Of a stretch of 64,000 nt of DNA, positions 51,665 to 63,078 are shown in pieces (the stretch's first letter is position 1; every line of letters begins with the position of its first letter). Origin of the DNA: Chryseobacterium sp. Leaf405 (GTDB lineage Bacteria; Bacteroidota; Bacteroidia; Flavobacteriales; Weeksellaceae); contig NZ_LMQN01000001.1 of assembly GCF_001425355.1 (NCBI RefSeq), positions 558,490 to 622,489 of the forward strand, read 5' to 3'. The notes below the pieces were generated by a model. It had not been told where the DNA came from. It did no database searches and saw nothing but the letters and a program-made list of their open reading frames with translations. The translations under genes were made by a program, and so were the position numbers.

Positions 51665-51719
51665 AAATACGAGGTTAATGATTTGCTTTAAATTTACTTA
51701 AAGTAATCCCTGAACCTAT

Positions 51720-52472
51720 TTAAAAAATATAATCTTTCATACGGGAAGTAGCCATCTCCTTTTCGTTGAACCAAACAAGGAGGGCAGCTAGTTTGTCCTC
51801 CATTTTTTTGCCCGAATATAATCTTCTGTAAAAAGGAATCTCAAATCGATATTTCTTAAAATCTGTAAACTGCCAAGAGTTGAGATAAATCAAAACAAAT
51901 TCATCATTCTTCAAGGTTTCGAAAACCATATTCTGATAATATTTCGTAGGCAAAATCTGAAATACAAAATCATTGTACGGCAACTGACTGTAAGGAGAAA
52001 TACTTTCCGGAACAATACTTAATCCATCTTCTTCGACGATTTGCGTATCTCTTTTCAGACGTTTAAAAGGAAAAAGAATATTGGCATTATCAATATTAGA
52101 AACATAATTAAATTCTAACATTTTCAAATCTTCTTGAGGCAGCTTGCAATCTTTCTGACGAATTCCCCGGATCTGTTTTCCAAACAATTCCTGAGTTAAT
52201 TTCTTTACTGCTTCAATTTCCTGAAGGTTGGAATTTTTATTATAAAAAGCAATTTCATGCCCCTGGGATGAAATTGCTTTTAGCAGATTCTGAAGTTTTT
52301 CTGCAATGGAAATCTCTACAAAAAAACTTGCTTTTGTATCGTGAATATCTAAAATTCTGAGAATTGCTTTGGTATTCTCAATGGTAATTTTTAATCTTTC
52401 TTCATCGGAAATCTCTACTCCATTTTGGCATTTAGCTTCTATATTTACAATGTTGAAAGTCAATAAAATCAT
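51720..52472 (-). CDS. Polysaccharide deacetylase-like protein with lost active site
   Basis: 250 residues with the overall NodB-like plan: MILLTFNIVNIE in place of the TFDD motif, KASFFVEISIAEKLQNLLKA (the ATFFV strand and helix), SQGHEIAFYNKNS in place of GHEIxxHxxxH, and a C-terminal DUF3473-like end (NSWQFTDFKKYRFEIPFYRR). The metal-binding Asp and both downstream His are replaced, so it is probably not a deacetylase. The frame is intact and well conserved in length, which argues for a binding or structural role rather than decay. Confidence 0.75.
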   Translation of the reverse strand: MILLTFNIVNIEAKCQNGVEISDEERLKITIENTKAILRILDIHDTKASFFVEISIAEKLQNLLKAISSQGHEIAFYNKNSNLQEIEAVKKLTQELFGKQIRGIRQKDCKLPQEDLKMLEFNYVSNIDNANILFPFKRLKRDTQIVEEDGLSIVPESISPYSQLPYNDFVFQILPTKYYQNMVFETLKNDEFVLIYLNSWQFTDFKKYRFEIPFYRRLYSGKKMEDKLAALLVWFNEKEMATSRMKDYIF

Positions 52473-52556
52473 TTAAATTTAATTTTAGATAAAAATTATA
52501 ATTAATTAAAAATCAGATGTTAAAAATAATTTTATTTAAATAATAACTTTAAATAA

Positions 52557-53522
52557 TTATTTTTTCTCCAATTTAGCTTTCAGATTCTTTATCATATCTT
52601 TTGTCATTTCAGAAATTCCAAAATCATACGACAATCCCCAGTCTTTTTTTGCTACAGAATCATCAATTGAAGCCGGCCAAGAATCTGCAATCTGCTGTCT
52701 GAAATCTGGTTTATAATCGATCTCAAAACCTGGAATTTCTTTCTTAATTTCTTCTGCCAATTCTTTTGGAGTGAAAGACATTCCACCTAAATTATAAGAC
52801 GAACGAACGGTTAAACTTTCTTTCGGAGCTTCCATTAATTTCAAAGTTGCGTTAATCGCATCATCCATATACAACATCGGCATTCCCGTATTTTCAGAAA
52901 TAAAACTTGTATATTTTCCTTCTTCAATGGCTTCGTAAAAAATCTCAACAGCGTAATCTGTTGTACCTCCACCCGCAGGAGTTTTCCATGAAATCAATCC
53001 GGGATAACGGATACTTCTTACGTCTACTCCATATTTATCAAAATAATATTCGCACCATTTTTCACCCGCCATTTTAGAAATTCCATACACTGTGGTAGGA
53101 TTTAAAACAACATCCTGCTCCACATTTTCCTTTGGAATTCCTTTTCCGAAAACAGCGATTGAACTCGGCCAGAAAATCTTTTGAAGCAGACCTTCTTTTG
53201 CCAATTCGCAAAAATGAAGAAGAGGTTCAAGGTTTAATTTCCATGCGAAAATAGGCTGCTTTTCTGAAGTACCGGACAATAATGAAGCCAAATGATACAC
53301 TGTAGTAATCTCGTAATCTTTGATTACCTGTCTTACCAATTGCGTATTTGTAACGTCCATACGTTCGTAATGACCTGCAGCAGTAATTCCCTTTTGCCAT
53401 CTGTCAAGCCCCGAAGCAACCACATTATCTGCCCCGTGAATTTCAACAAGTCGGTTTGTAAGCTCGGTTCCGATTTGCCCCAAAGCCCCTGTAATAAGTA
53501 TTCTTTCCGTATAAGATTCCAT
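52557..53522 (-). CDS. NAD-dependent epimerase/dehydratase, probable L-threonine 3-dehydrogenase
   Basis: Short-chain-dehydrogenase-like enzyme of 321 residues from the ATG at 53522 (MESYTERILITGALGQIGTE); the longer frame to 53621 has no conserved sequence. GALGQIGTELTNRL is the NAD loop, and SSIAVFG with TVYGISKMAGE supplies the catalytic Ser and Tyr-xxx-Lys. LISWKTPAGGGTTDYAVEIF is characteristic of the UDP-galactose-epimerase-like L-threonine dehydrogenases, which oxidise threonine to 2-amino-3-ketobutyrate. No glycine C-acetyltransferase gene is adjacent. Confidence 0.87.
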   Translation of the reverse strand: MESYTERILITGALGQIGTELTNRLVEIHGADNVVASGLDRWQKGITAAGHYERMDVTNTQLVRQVIKDYEITTVYHLASLLSGTSEKQPIFAWKLNLEPLLHFCELAKEGLLQKIFWPSSIAVFGKGIPKENVEQDVVLNPTTVYGISKMAGEKWCEYYFDKYGVDVRSIRYPGLISWKTPAGGGTTDYAVEIFYEAIEEGKYTSFISENTGMPMLYMDDAINATLKLMEAPKESLTVRSSYNLGGMSFTPKELAEEIKKEIPGFEIDYKPDFRQQIADSWPASIDDSVAKKDWGLSYDFGISEMTKDMIKNLKAKLEKK

Positions 53523-53549
53523 TTTTAAACTTTTTATTTTGATCGAAAG

Positions 53550-53557
53550 CAAAAGTA
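53550..53557 (-). promoter_or_regulatory. -7 promoter motif for the threonine-dehydrogenase-like gene
   Basis: The minus strand reads TACTTTTG, 27 bases before the chosen ATG; it supports that start over 53621. Confidence 0.5.
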
Positions 53558-53670
53558 AATATTTTAAATCTATCCTGAAACACAAAAAAGCATATCGGAA
53601 ACTTCTCCTGACTTTTATCACATCTTAATTCAAATTTTATTAATTTCCGACTCTTAAAACCAACATTCTT

Positions 53671-54951
53671 TTGAAAGCGAAAAAAATCTATCAGCAGCTT
53701 TATTTTCAGGTTATTATAGCCATTATTGCAGGAATTTTACTAGGGAGATTTTATCCTGATTTGGGAGAAAAAATGAAACCTCTGGGCGACGGCTTTATTA
53801 AATTAGTGAAAATGATTATTGCTCCGGTAATTTTCATCACCCTGACTTTAGGAATTGCCCACATGACAGATCTAAAAAAAGTGGGAAGAATTGCCGTAAA
53901 AGCGATGATCTATTTTATCACTTTTTCCACATTAGCTTTAATTATCGGATTGATTGTCGGGAATATTTTGCAGCCCGGTCATGGTTTAAATATTGATCCT
54001 TCTACTCTTTCCGGAGACGTTTCTCAATATCAGCAGAAAGCTCACGACACGACACTGACAGGATTTATCATGAATATTATTCCTGAAACACTATTTAGTC
54101 CGTTGGTTGGAGAAAATATTTTACAGGTACTTTTAGTGGCTATTTTGATGGGTGTTGCATTGGTTTTAACCAAAGAAAAAAGCGGAAAAGTAACCGAATT
54201 TTTACAGGATCTTTCAACTCCGATTTTCAAAATTGTGCATATGCTAATGAAATTGGCGCCGATTGGAGCATTTGGAGCAATGGCTTTTACCATTGGGAAA
54301 TATGGACTTCATTCTGTTATCAATCTGATTTTTTTAGTCGGAACATTTTACATCACATCTGCCCTTTTTATAGTTTTAGTTTTGGGAGCTGTAGCTTGGT
54401 ACAACGGTTTTAATATTTTTAAATTGATGTATTATCTGAAAGAAGAACTTCTTTTGGTTTTAGGAACAAGTTCATCAGAATCTGCACTTCCCGGAATTAT
54501 GGAAAAAATGGAAAAAGCAGGTTGCTCAAAAGCAATTGTTGGATTAGTTGTTCCAACGGGATATTCTTTTAATTTGGACGGCACAAATATTTACATGACA
54601 TTGGCATCGTTATTTATTGCGCAGGCTTTGAATATTGATCTTTCCATTGAAAAACAGATTATGTTACTTTTGGTTGCGATGTTGAGTTCAAAAGGCGCTG
54701 CAGGAGTTACCGGAGCAGGTTTTGTAACGTTAGCCGCCACTCTAGCGGTAGTTCCAGAAATTCCTATTGCGGGAATGACCCTGATTTTAGGAATTGATAA
54801 ATTTATGAGTGAATGCCGTGCTTTAACAAACGTTATCGGAAATTCCGTAGCAACAGTTGTTGTCGCAAACTGGGAAAAGCAATTGGATAAAACGCAATTG
54901 CAATATTGCCTGGATCATCCGAATGAGATTGAGAAAAAACTGGAAATTTGA
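53671..54951 (+). CDS. dctA: C4-dicarboxylate/proton or sodium symporter DctA
   Basis: Inner-membrane importer of succinate, fumarate and malate, of the DAACS family. It has 426 residues, with eight helices and two hairpins. The HP1 Ser-rich loop [22 protein letters not shown]7 motif [16 protein letters not shown] and HP2 [14 protein letters not shown] are diagnostic, and the wording SSSESALP favours DctA over GltP. The frame starts with TTG at 53671; the next in-frame ATG would remove the first helix, so TTG is preferred. Confidence 0.93.
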   Translation: MKAKKIYQQLYFQVIIAIIAGILLGRFYPDLGEKMKPLGDGFIKLVKMIIAPVIFITLTLGIAHMTDLKKVGRIAVKAMIYFITFSTLALIIGLIVGNILQPGHGLNIDPSTLSGDVSQYQQKAHDTTLTGFIMNIIPETLFSPLVGENILQVLLVAILMGVALVLTKEKSGKVTEFLQDLSTPIFKIVHMLMKLAPIGAFGAMAFTIGKYGLHSVINLIFLVGTFYITSALFIVLVLGAVAWYNGFNIFKLMYYLKEELLLVLGTSSSESALPGIMEKMEKAGCSKAIVGLVVPTGYSFNLDGTNIYMTLASLFIAQALNIDLSIEKQIMLLLVAMLSSKGAAGVTGAGFVTLAATLAVVPEIPIAGMTLILGIDKFMSECRALTNVIGNSVATVVVANWEKQLDKTQLQYCLDHPNEIEKKLEI

Positions 54952-55097
54952 TCCCGCATTTATTGTTATTTACCAACGTTAATTTTACAGACAAATACCA
55001 TAGCCCCAATTGCAGTGAAAATCCTTTTTTGAAAAAAAAGATTGTAATGTAAAGCAGGAAAAAGCTCTTGAAAATGTGCAAATGAGTTATGTGTTTT

Positions 55098-55131
55098 GAG
55101 ATTGCTTCGTCACTTCGTTTCTCGCAATGAC
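55098..55131. repeat. REP-like intergenic element (GCAATGAC type)
   Basis: The sequence from GAGATTGCTTCGTCACTTCG through CTCGCAATGAC reads on the minus strand GTCATTGCGAGAAACGAAG..., the widespread imperfect palindrome with ATTGC/GCAAT ends that I recall from many bacterial genomes. It abuts the lipid kinase stop codon. Confidence 0.65.
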
Positions 55132-55983
55132 TTAAATCAAAATATTCAGGCTGGAAGGCTGAACTTTTACGTGAATTGGTGATTTTATTTTGTTGAATTC
55201 TCCGTCAAGATGCCAGTTTTTGGTGTTGACTTTAAATTCAATTTCTGAAACGGGAAGATATGTTACATAATCATCATCTTTCAGCTTTTTGGTGAACATT
55301 CTGAAGGCAAAAAGCGCAGAATACGTCAACGGAAATTTTTTTACCAAAACCATATCTACCAAACCGTCGCTTTTGCTAGCCTGAGGTGCAATATAAGCAT
55401 TATTCCCGAACTGACGGGTATTAGCAATATTTACCATCAGATACTTCCCGTTGTATTGCTTATAATCTTCATTAAAAAATTTAAGTTTAATTGGTTTATA
55501 ACTGAAAAATGTTTTTAGAGAAACTTTAATATAATTTTTGAATCCGCGAGTTGTTTTTTCAAATTCTTTGACCACTTTCCCATCAAATCCGGTTCCGGAA
55601 ACATTGATTGAAAGTTTATCATTGACCGTAAAAGTATCTATTTTTCTGGATTTTTTTGTTTTAATTTTCTCTAATAACTCCTCCAGATTTTTGCTGAATT
55701 GCGTTTCATTAGAAAAACCATTTCCAGATCCGGCAGGGAAAATCGCCAGAATTTTCTCTGTATTAATCAGATTTCTAGCAATCGTAGAAATAGTTCCGTC
55801 ACCACCAATCGCCACAAAAATATCTGTTGTTTCAAAATGCTGCTGAATAAATTCATCCGTACCCAAAATCGATTCCGAAATATAGTACAAAGGATTTTCA
55901 ACCTTAGTTTTCAACTCGTTAAGAAACGGCAGATAATTTTTCTTCGCCGAAAAAGGATTGATGATAAAGGCTACTTTTTCCAT
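55132..55983 (-). CDS. Diacylglycerol/sphingosine kinase family lipid kinase (YegS/DgkB type)
   Basis: 283 residues from the ATG at 55983 (MEKVAFIINPFSAKKN). VAIGGDGTISTIARNL is the ATP-binding GGDGT loop, and FPAGSGNGFSNET the second nucleotide motif; the C-terminal beta domain ends with KVQPSSLNILI. It would phosphorylate a lipid at the inner membrane; substrate unknown. The -7 motif ends five bases before this ATG, which supports it and implies a leaderless mRNA. Confidence 0.92.
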   Translation of the reverse strand: MEKVAFIINPFSAKKNYLPFLNELKTKVENPLYYISESILGTDEFIQQHFETTDIFVAIGGDGTISTIARNLINTEKILAIFPAGSGNGFSNETQFSKNLEELLEKIKTKKSRKIDTFTVNDKLSINVSGTGFDGKVVKEFEKTTRGFKNYIKVSLKTFFSYKPIKLKFFNEDYKQYNGKYLMVNIANTRQFGNNAYIAPQASKSDGLVDMVLVKKFPLTYSALFAFRMFTKKLKDDDYVTYLPVSEIEFKVNTKNWHLDGEFNKIKSPIHVKVQPSSLNILI

Positions 55984-55988
55984 TATCG

Positions 55989-55996
55989 CAAAATTA
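55989..55996 (-). promoter_or_regulatory. -7 promoter motif, five bases before the lipid kinase ATG
   Basis: The minus strand reads TAATTTTG; it abuts the T-tract of the upstream gene's terminator. Confidence 0.5.
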
Positions 55997-56023
55997 AAAA
56001 ATGCTTCCTGATTTGGAAGCATT
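55996..56023 (-). terminator. Terminator of the RsiV-like lipoprotein gene
   Basis: AATGCTTCC/GGAAGCATT stem (56000-56008 with 56015-56023), then TTTTT on the minus strand. Confidence 0.82.
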
Positions 56024-56027
56024 AATA

Positions 56028-56855
56028 TTAATTAATTTTCATTCTTTCTTTAAATTCAGGTTTCAGCGTTCCTGCAAGATCTTTCCATGAAATCGGAATG
56101 GTGATATCTCCCGCCGCAAAAGCCGTAATTTCGTAAGGACTGTAATGAAAATACAGGTTTTTATCATCAAAATAAAAATTCTGTGTGGTCGGAATCACGT
56201 CTACCAAAAGCATTTCGGAATTATTAACTTCACCGTTTTCATCCGTAGCTCCGCCATTTGCTTTATTTATGTTTTTCATCAATAAACTTTCCAATTGCTT
56301 TTTAGTCATTGAGGTAATGTCTGTCAACTGTACTTTTTTGTTATTTTTTAAGTCAAAAACTCTTTCCGAGAATCCATAATTGTCATGAGCGCCCCCAGAG
56401 TATGATCCCCATGAATATTCGATATGAAGAAAATCATTTTTATTCGAAATCAATTCCATTCCTGCGCTTTCGTACCATACTTGTGAAAATGTGATATCGG
56501 AAATCCAGTCTTTACTGTCTTTTTTAATTGAATTAAAATAATCTGTCTTATCTTTTTGTAAAAAATTCTGCAATCCCTGTTTAGAATAATCTTTCTGATC
56601 TTTTATGCTAAAATAAATACTGTCTAGCAAAGCTTTATCTTTTATTGTCGGGAAAACCAATAATTTAGAATCAAATTTTGCAGTAAGAGAATCTGCAATT
56701 TTTGTAGAATCTTCAATCTTCACAGAGTCAATAACAAACTTTTCAGGTTGATTCGTTTCAGTTTTGTCTGCATTTGTTGTATTCTTCTCAGTTTTATTAC
56801 AAGCCGTAAAAGCAAATAACGAAGAAAGTGCTAAGACAGCAATCGTGTTTTTCAT
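56028..56855 (-). CDS. Lipoprotein with DUF4163/DUF3298 (RsiV-like) domains
   Basis: 275 residues from the ATG at 56855 (MKNTIAVLALSSLFAFTACN); FTAC is a lipobox. A Lys/Thr/Asn-rich linker precedes the DUF4163-like part, then the DUF3298 module: EYSWGSYSGGAHDNYGFSER, KVQLTDITSMTKKQLESLLM and FYFDDKNLYFHYSPYEITAF. This pair occurs in RsiV, a lysozyme-binding anti-sigma factor, and in many free-standing lipoproteins. No sigma factor is nearby, so a sensor role is not supported. Confidence 0.88.
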   Translation of the reverse strand: MKNTIAVLALSSLFAFTACNKTEKNTTNADKTETNQPEKFVIDSVKIEDSTKIADSLTAKFDSKLLVFPTIKDKALLDSIYFSIKDQKDYSKQGLQNFLQKDKTDYFNSIKKDSKDWISDITFSQVWYESAGMELISNKNDFLHIEYSWGSYSGGAHDNYGFSERVFDLKNNKKVQLTDITSMTKKQLESLLMKNINKANGGATDENGEVNNSEMLLVDVIPTTQNFYFDDKNLYFHYSPYEITAFAAGDITIPISWKDLAGTLKPEFKERMKIN

Positions 56856-56875
56856 AATTTTATTTTTCTTCTTAT

Positions 56876-56907
56876 ATGCAAAAACCATTCAAAAAATGAA
56901 TGGTTTT
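56876..56907 (-). terminator. Terminator of the DUF3857 pair
   Basis: AAAACCATTCA/TGAATGGTTTT stem (56881-56891 with 56897-56907), T-tract on the minus strand. Confidence 0.82.
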
Positions 56908-56934
56908 AAAAATATTCTGAAAAATTTGATATTA

Positions 56935-58866
56935 TTATTTTTTCACTAAGCTAATTACCTGATTTTCCTGTTTTGAAGCGACTCCCCAAATCTGTTTGAA
57001 AGCCGGATAATATTCTTTCGGATAATCGGGGCTCAATACTTTGGTTATCGTCGTAACTTCGAGTTTATTTCCTTTCTGTTCGGCAATATAGCTGTATTCA
57101 ATTTCTTTATCTTCCGTTACGATCTTCTTATTTTTGGGCATTTCTTCAATCACATATCCGTCAGGAATTTCCAATGTAATTTTTTTTATTCTTGTAAAAG
57201 ATGAAGTAAAATCAATCAGATATTTTCTTGTTTCGGTCTGATCAAATTCATTTGAATTTTTGTTTAGAAATAACATCGGATTAATAATCATCTTCTTCCC
57301 GATTTTATCAATAAGATTGTCTGACGAAAAATTCATAGTACTTTCAAAATCACCGTTTTCAAGAACTTTAGAATCAATATTTTTAAAATCTATTGCAAAA
57401 TTTTCTTTATACTGTTTTTTGTATTTATCAGAATTATCATCATAATTTTCTTTCGCAAACATAGCGTATGTTCCGGTATCTTTATCAGAATAAGTTCCCG
57501 AAATACTTCCATCATCATTAATTTTAGCATCAGCAGTCAGATATGTAAAGCTGGCTTTTGCATTTACCATAGACAATTGCTGTACTTTGTCTTTGGCAAC
57601 TAAAATCCCAAACTGATTCCAGTCTCTTGGCGGAAGCTGATCCATCGAAGATTGCTTTGAAGTCGCATCATAAAGGTGAAAACCGTCTTTCGTCTGTATT
57701 GCTGCAATCACAAAATTGGTATTGGTAATATTGGGAGTCGCAATATTAATCAAACCGTTGCTCACCGTAGAAATCACAAGTGGATCTGCTTTCAAACCAG
57801 CTTCACGAAGCATCATAACCAGAAAAAGATTAATTTCGGCGGCATTTCCGATTTTTGTTTCGATCATTTTTTTGATTCCGTCTTCTGTATAAATTCCGCG
57901 GTCTTTATTCCATGTAAAAGTATTTTTAACATAATTGAAAACAGCATTTGCTTTCTCTGTTTCATTATTAATGATCGAAATATTCAAAGGCATATTTTCC
58001 TTTGCAAGCCTTGTTTTCTTCAGTTCGCCACCAAAATCTTCATTTTCATACAGCCTATCTTTAATCTTTTCCCAAGATGAAGAATATAATCTTAGCTCAC
58101 GAAAATTTGTAGAGTGAAGCTCTGCTCCTATTTTAGTTCTGTAATTTCTGTCATTTCTTACAAATTTTTCAGTTTTAAAACCTTTTAAATTTTCGTATCC
58201 AAATCTGTACGTTCTGTAGTTTGTTCCGTACATTGCCTTTTCTTCTACCATTTTATATTTCGGAGTGAGAGAACCTGTATAATTTAGGTTATAAGCAATA
58301 TTGGAAGGACTGTCTAACACATATTCTGTGTACAAAGACGGTGTATCAGTTTCAATCAGAATTTCGGGAATAATATACAAAAACGGAGACGTAACTTCGT
58401 ATTGATATTCAATCACAGAGCCATTTTTCACATTGGGAAATGCAAATTTTGTAACAGAAACGTTTTTACTTTCTTTGCTTTTGTATTTTGAACTATTATC
58501 GACTTTAGTCGCAATCGCTGCACCATTTTCTAAATTATAGGTAAAAGCTTTAATTTTAGAAAGAGTTTCCTGATCGCTTCCGCTTTTATAAAGAGGAATT
58601 TCAAGATTCAACCAATCTTCAGCTTTGTCTTTATCATAAATTTTCACCCGGTAAAAAACCTTTTTAATCAAAGAATTACTGCTGTTATCGATACTGAAAT
58701 GCAAAGATTTATACAAAATCTCTGCTGGAGCATTTTCATCTAAAGTCGATTTTTGTTTCGAAAGATCTGCATCATCAAATTTCGGAGGCTCTAGAAATCG
58801 ATATTTTTGAGCCGGAATGTATATAAAATTTACTGAGCAGATTGCCAGAAGGAGAAGTTTTTTCAT
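56935..58866 (-). CDS. DUF3857 protein with inactive transglutaminase-like domain
   Basis: 643 residues with a signal peptide (MKKLLLLAICSVNFIYIPAQ). An N-terminal DUF3857 beta domain (NVKNGSVIEYQYEVTSPFLY) is followed by a transglutaminase-like core. At the catalytic positions GNAAEINLFLV has Ala342 for Cys and TNTNFVIAAI has Asn384 for His, while the Asp of HLYDAT is kept. I recall the same GN-x-A-[DE]-INL pattern in related proteins, so the loss looks like a subfamily trait. It follows its paralogue after two bases, so both are one operon. Probably periplasmic; role unknown. Confidence 0.85.
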   Translation of the reverse strand: MKKLLLLAICSVNFIYIPAQKYRFLEPPKFDDADLSKQKSTLDENAPAEILYKSLHFSIDNSSNSLIKKVFYRVKIYDKDKAEDWLNLEIPLYKSGSDQETLSKIKAFTYNLENGAAIATKVDNSSKYKSKESKNVSVTKFAFPNVKNGSVIEYQYEVTSPFLYIIPEILIETDTPSLYTEYVLDSPSNIAYNLNYTGSLTPKYKMVEEKAMYGTNYRTYRFGYENLKGFKTEKFVRNDRNYRTKIGAELHSTNFRELRLYSSSWEKIKDRLYENEDFGGELKKTRLAKENMPLNISIINNETEKANAVFNYVKNTFTWNKDRGIYTEDGIKKMIETKIGNAAEINLFLVMMLREAGLKADPLVISTVSNGLINIATPNITNTNFVIAAIQTKDGFHLYDATSKQSSMDQLPPRDWNQFGILVAKDKVQQLSMVNAKASFTYLTADAKINDDGSISGTYSDKDTGTYAMFAKENYDDNSDKYKKQYKENFAIDFKNIDSKVLENGDFESTMNFSSDNLIDKIGKKMIINPMLFLNKNSNEFDQTETRKYLIDFTSSFTRIKKITLEIPDGYVIEEMPKNKKIVTEDKEIEYSYIAEQKGNKLEVTTITKVLSPDYPKEYYPAFKQIWGVASKQENQVISLVKK

Positions 58867-58868
58867 GC

Positions 58869-60761
58869 TTAGATTTTGGTAATTAGAATCTTTGAATTAT
58901 CGTTATTAATTGTTTTTTTTCGGAAATTAATGTAATCGTTATATTTTTCTTTTGGATAAAGACCTTTATTAACTTTAATTATTCTGTTTACTTTCAGCTC
59001 AGTACCATTGTTTACGAACTTTAATGTATAGGATCCGAATTCAGAATTAAAAGTAACATTCTGAGGAATTTCTTCCACTTTAAAATTTTGCGGAATGGTA
59101 TAATTTATCTCGTACTCATCTTCAAAAGACTGCCTCAATTCAAACGGCAATTCTCTGTTTTCTTCAATTTTATAGACCGTATTTGAATAGATAGGAACCG
59201 CTCTGAAAATCATGCTGTTTCCTGCATTTTTAGAATAATTAATGGCTTTAAAATCAAGATCATATTTAGCCAATGCCTGATCTTTATCATTGAGAAAATT
59301 TTTCATCTCAATTTTTTCAAAATTTAGTGTATTTAAAAGATTTTTCGCCGCTTCATTTCTGTCTTTCGGAGACATATTGACAAGAGAAATAGTATTGTCA
59401 TATTGACTTCCGCTATAAGAAAAATTACCATCTCCCAAAATACTATTATCTTCATTCAGCTTTATTTTAAGGATTTGCTTCTCTTTATTTTGCTGTGCAG
59501 GATAAACGGGTGTTTCAATTAATTCAATTCCGTTTTTTCTGATAGAAAGCACGTTTCTGTCTGTCGTATTGTAGCTAAGATGATTAAATGCAATTTGTTG
59601 AGACGTATTCTCCAACCAAATATTTCCTTTTTCTGTTGGAACCATTAAAATAACGTGATTGCCACCCATTTTAGGAAAATCAGCATCAAAAGAAACCGGT
59701 GAAGCCCCTGAATTAATCACAGAATAGTATGAAGGAATACCCGCTTCATCCAACAAAATTTTCATATAATTAGAAAGACCTTTGCAATCTCCATACCCTT
59801 TTTTCTGCACTTCATCTGGTAGCATAGGCTGCCAACCGCCAATTCCTAGTGCAACAGCAATGTACCTCGTTTTTTCCTGCATGTGCTGATACAGTTTCTT
59901 TACTTTCTCTTCAGTGGTTCCCTGTAAATTAAGCGCAGCAACTTCCGATTTAATGGATGGAGAAGTAACCGAAACCGGCTGCAAAATACTGTTATAATAC
60001 CAGGCTCCGAATTCACTCCAACTATTAATACTTCCCTGTTTGCCTTCAAGATTGAACTTTGTTAAAGCAAAACTGACTTTTGGTAAAATTTTCACCGTCT
60101 GAGGCAGAAGAAAAACATCCTCGATAGCAGAAACATTTTTATAAGTATAGGTTTTATCTGAACCGTTATCGCTTTCATTAACAGAAGTATAATTATATTT
60201 CGAAGGATAAATTTTAGTTTTAAGTTCAATCCCCGAATTATTAATAATCTTTATTTGAGCTTCTTCCAAAGAAATATTAGTCGATTTAAATGGCACAAAA
60301 TCTGGCAGAAAAATAGTATTCTCATCACCGATCTGATAAGAAAACTCTACTGTATATGGATATTGAGTTGGAGTATAAGATAATGCTAAAATTCTATTAT
60401 CAGAATAAAAAGTTCCCTGATTATTATTCGCAAAATCATTAAAATCTGACTTCGAATATGATTTGATTTTTTTTCCTGATTCATCGTGATAAGTTACTTT
60501 AACATCAGAAATACTATTCCCTTTTTCATACGGAATATAAACCATCGCCTGCGAATCTCCGTCTTTATTTAAAACTGTTGTAGCCGTATAATACTGATAT
60601 TTTATATCGTCGATCTTATTGATCTGAATTGTTGTAAAATCTTTTCTGATAACCGCATTAGCATTTTTTTTAAGATTTTCAGCAATAGAAGAAACAGGAA
60701 AACTTTGAGCGCAATAAAATGAAGCCATCGAAAGTGCTCCAATACATAGTATTTTCATCAT
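58869..60761 (-). CDS. DUF3857 / transglutaminase-like protein
   Basis: 630 residues with a signal peptide (MMKILCIGALSMASFYCAQ; Met2 is an equal start). The DUF3857 domain (QYPYTVEFSYQIGDENTIFL) precedes a transglutaminase-like core with KKGYGDCKGLSNYMKILL (Cys326), GGNHVILMV (His369) and IWLENTS (Glu384 at the usual Asp), so the Cys-His pair is intact. The C-terminal third is a beta domain. It is encoded immediately upstream of an inactive paralogue, and the two may work together at the envelope; the substrate is unknown. Confidence 0.87.
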   Translation of the reverse strand: MMKILCIGALSMASFYCAQSFPVSSIAENLKKNANAVIRKDFTTIQINKIDDIKYQYYTATTVLNKDGDSQAMVYIPYEKGNSISDVKVTYHDESGKKIKSYSKSDFNDFANNNQGTFYSDNRILALSYTPTQYPYTVEFSYQIGDENTIFLPDFVPFKSTNISLEEAQIKIINNSGIELKTKIYPSKYNYTSVNESDNGSDKTYTYKNVSAIEDVFLLPQTVKILPKVSFALTKFNLEGKQGSINSWSEFGAWYYNSILQPVSVTSPSIKSEVAALNLQGTTEEKVKKLYQHMQEKTRYIAVALGIGGWQPMLPDEVQKKGYGDCKGLSNYMKILLDEAGIPSYYSVINSGASPVSFDADFPKMGGNHVILMVPTEKGNIWLENTSQQIAFNHLSYNTTDRNVLSIRKNGIELIETPVYPAQQNKEKQILKIKLNEDNSILGDGNFSYSGSQYDNTISLVNMSPKDRNEAAKNLLNTLNFEKIEMKNFLNDKDQALAKYDLDFKAINYSKNAGNSMIFRAVPIYSNTVYKIEENRELPFELRQSFEDEYEINYTIPQNFKVEEIPQNVTFNSEFGSYTLKFVNNGTELKVNRIIKVNKGLYPKEKYNDYINFRKKTINNDNSKILITKI

Positions 60762-60777
60762 AGTTATTAAAGTTTTG

Positions 60778-60785
60778 CAAAAGTA
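60778..60785 (-). promoter_or_regulatory. -7 promoter motif for the DUF3857 operon
   Basis: The minus strand reads TACTTTTG, 16 bases before the first ATG. Confidence 0.55.
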
Positions 60786-60862
60786 ATGAAATCTAATAAC
60801 TGATGAAATTATTTTTTATTGTATTAAAAAATGTTCACAAATCTTTCATTTAATGTAAAAAC

Positions 60863-60890
60863 AAAAAAGACCTCATTTCTGAAGTCTTTT
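60863..60890 (-). terminator. gyrB terminator
   Basis: AAAAGACTTCA/TGAGGTCTTTT stem (60865-60875 with 60880-60890, one G-U) continuing into T's on the minus strand. Confidence 0.82.
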
Positions 60891-60913
60891 AATTTTATAG
60901 TGAAAGCATTTAA

Positions 60914-63078
<2,165 letters not shown>

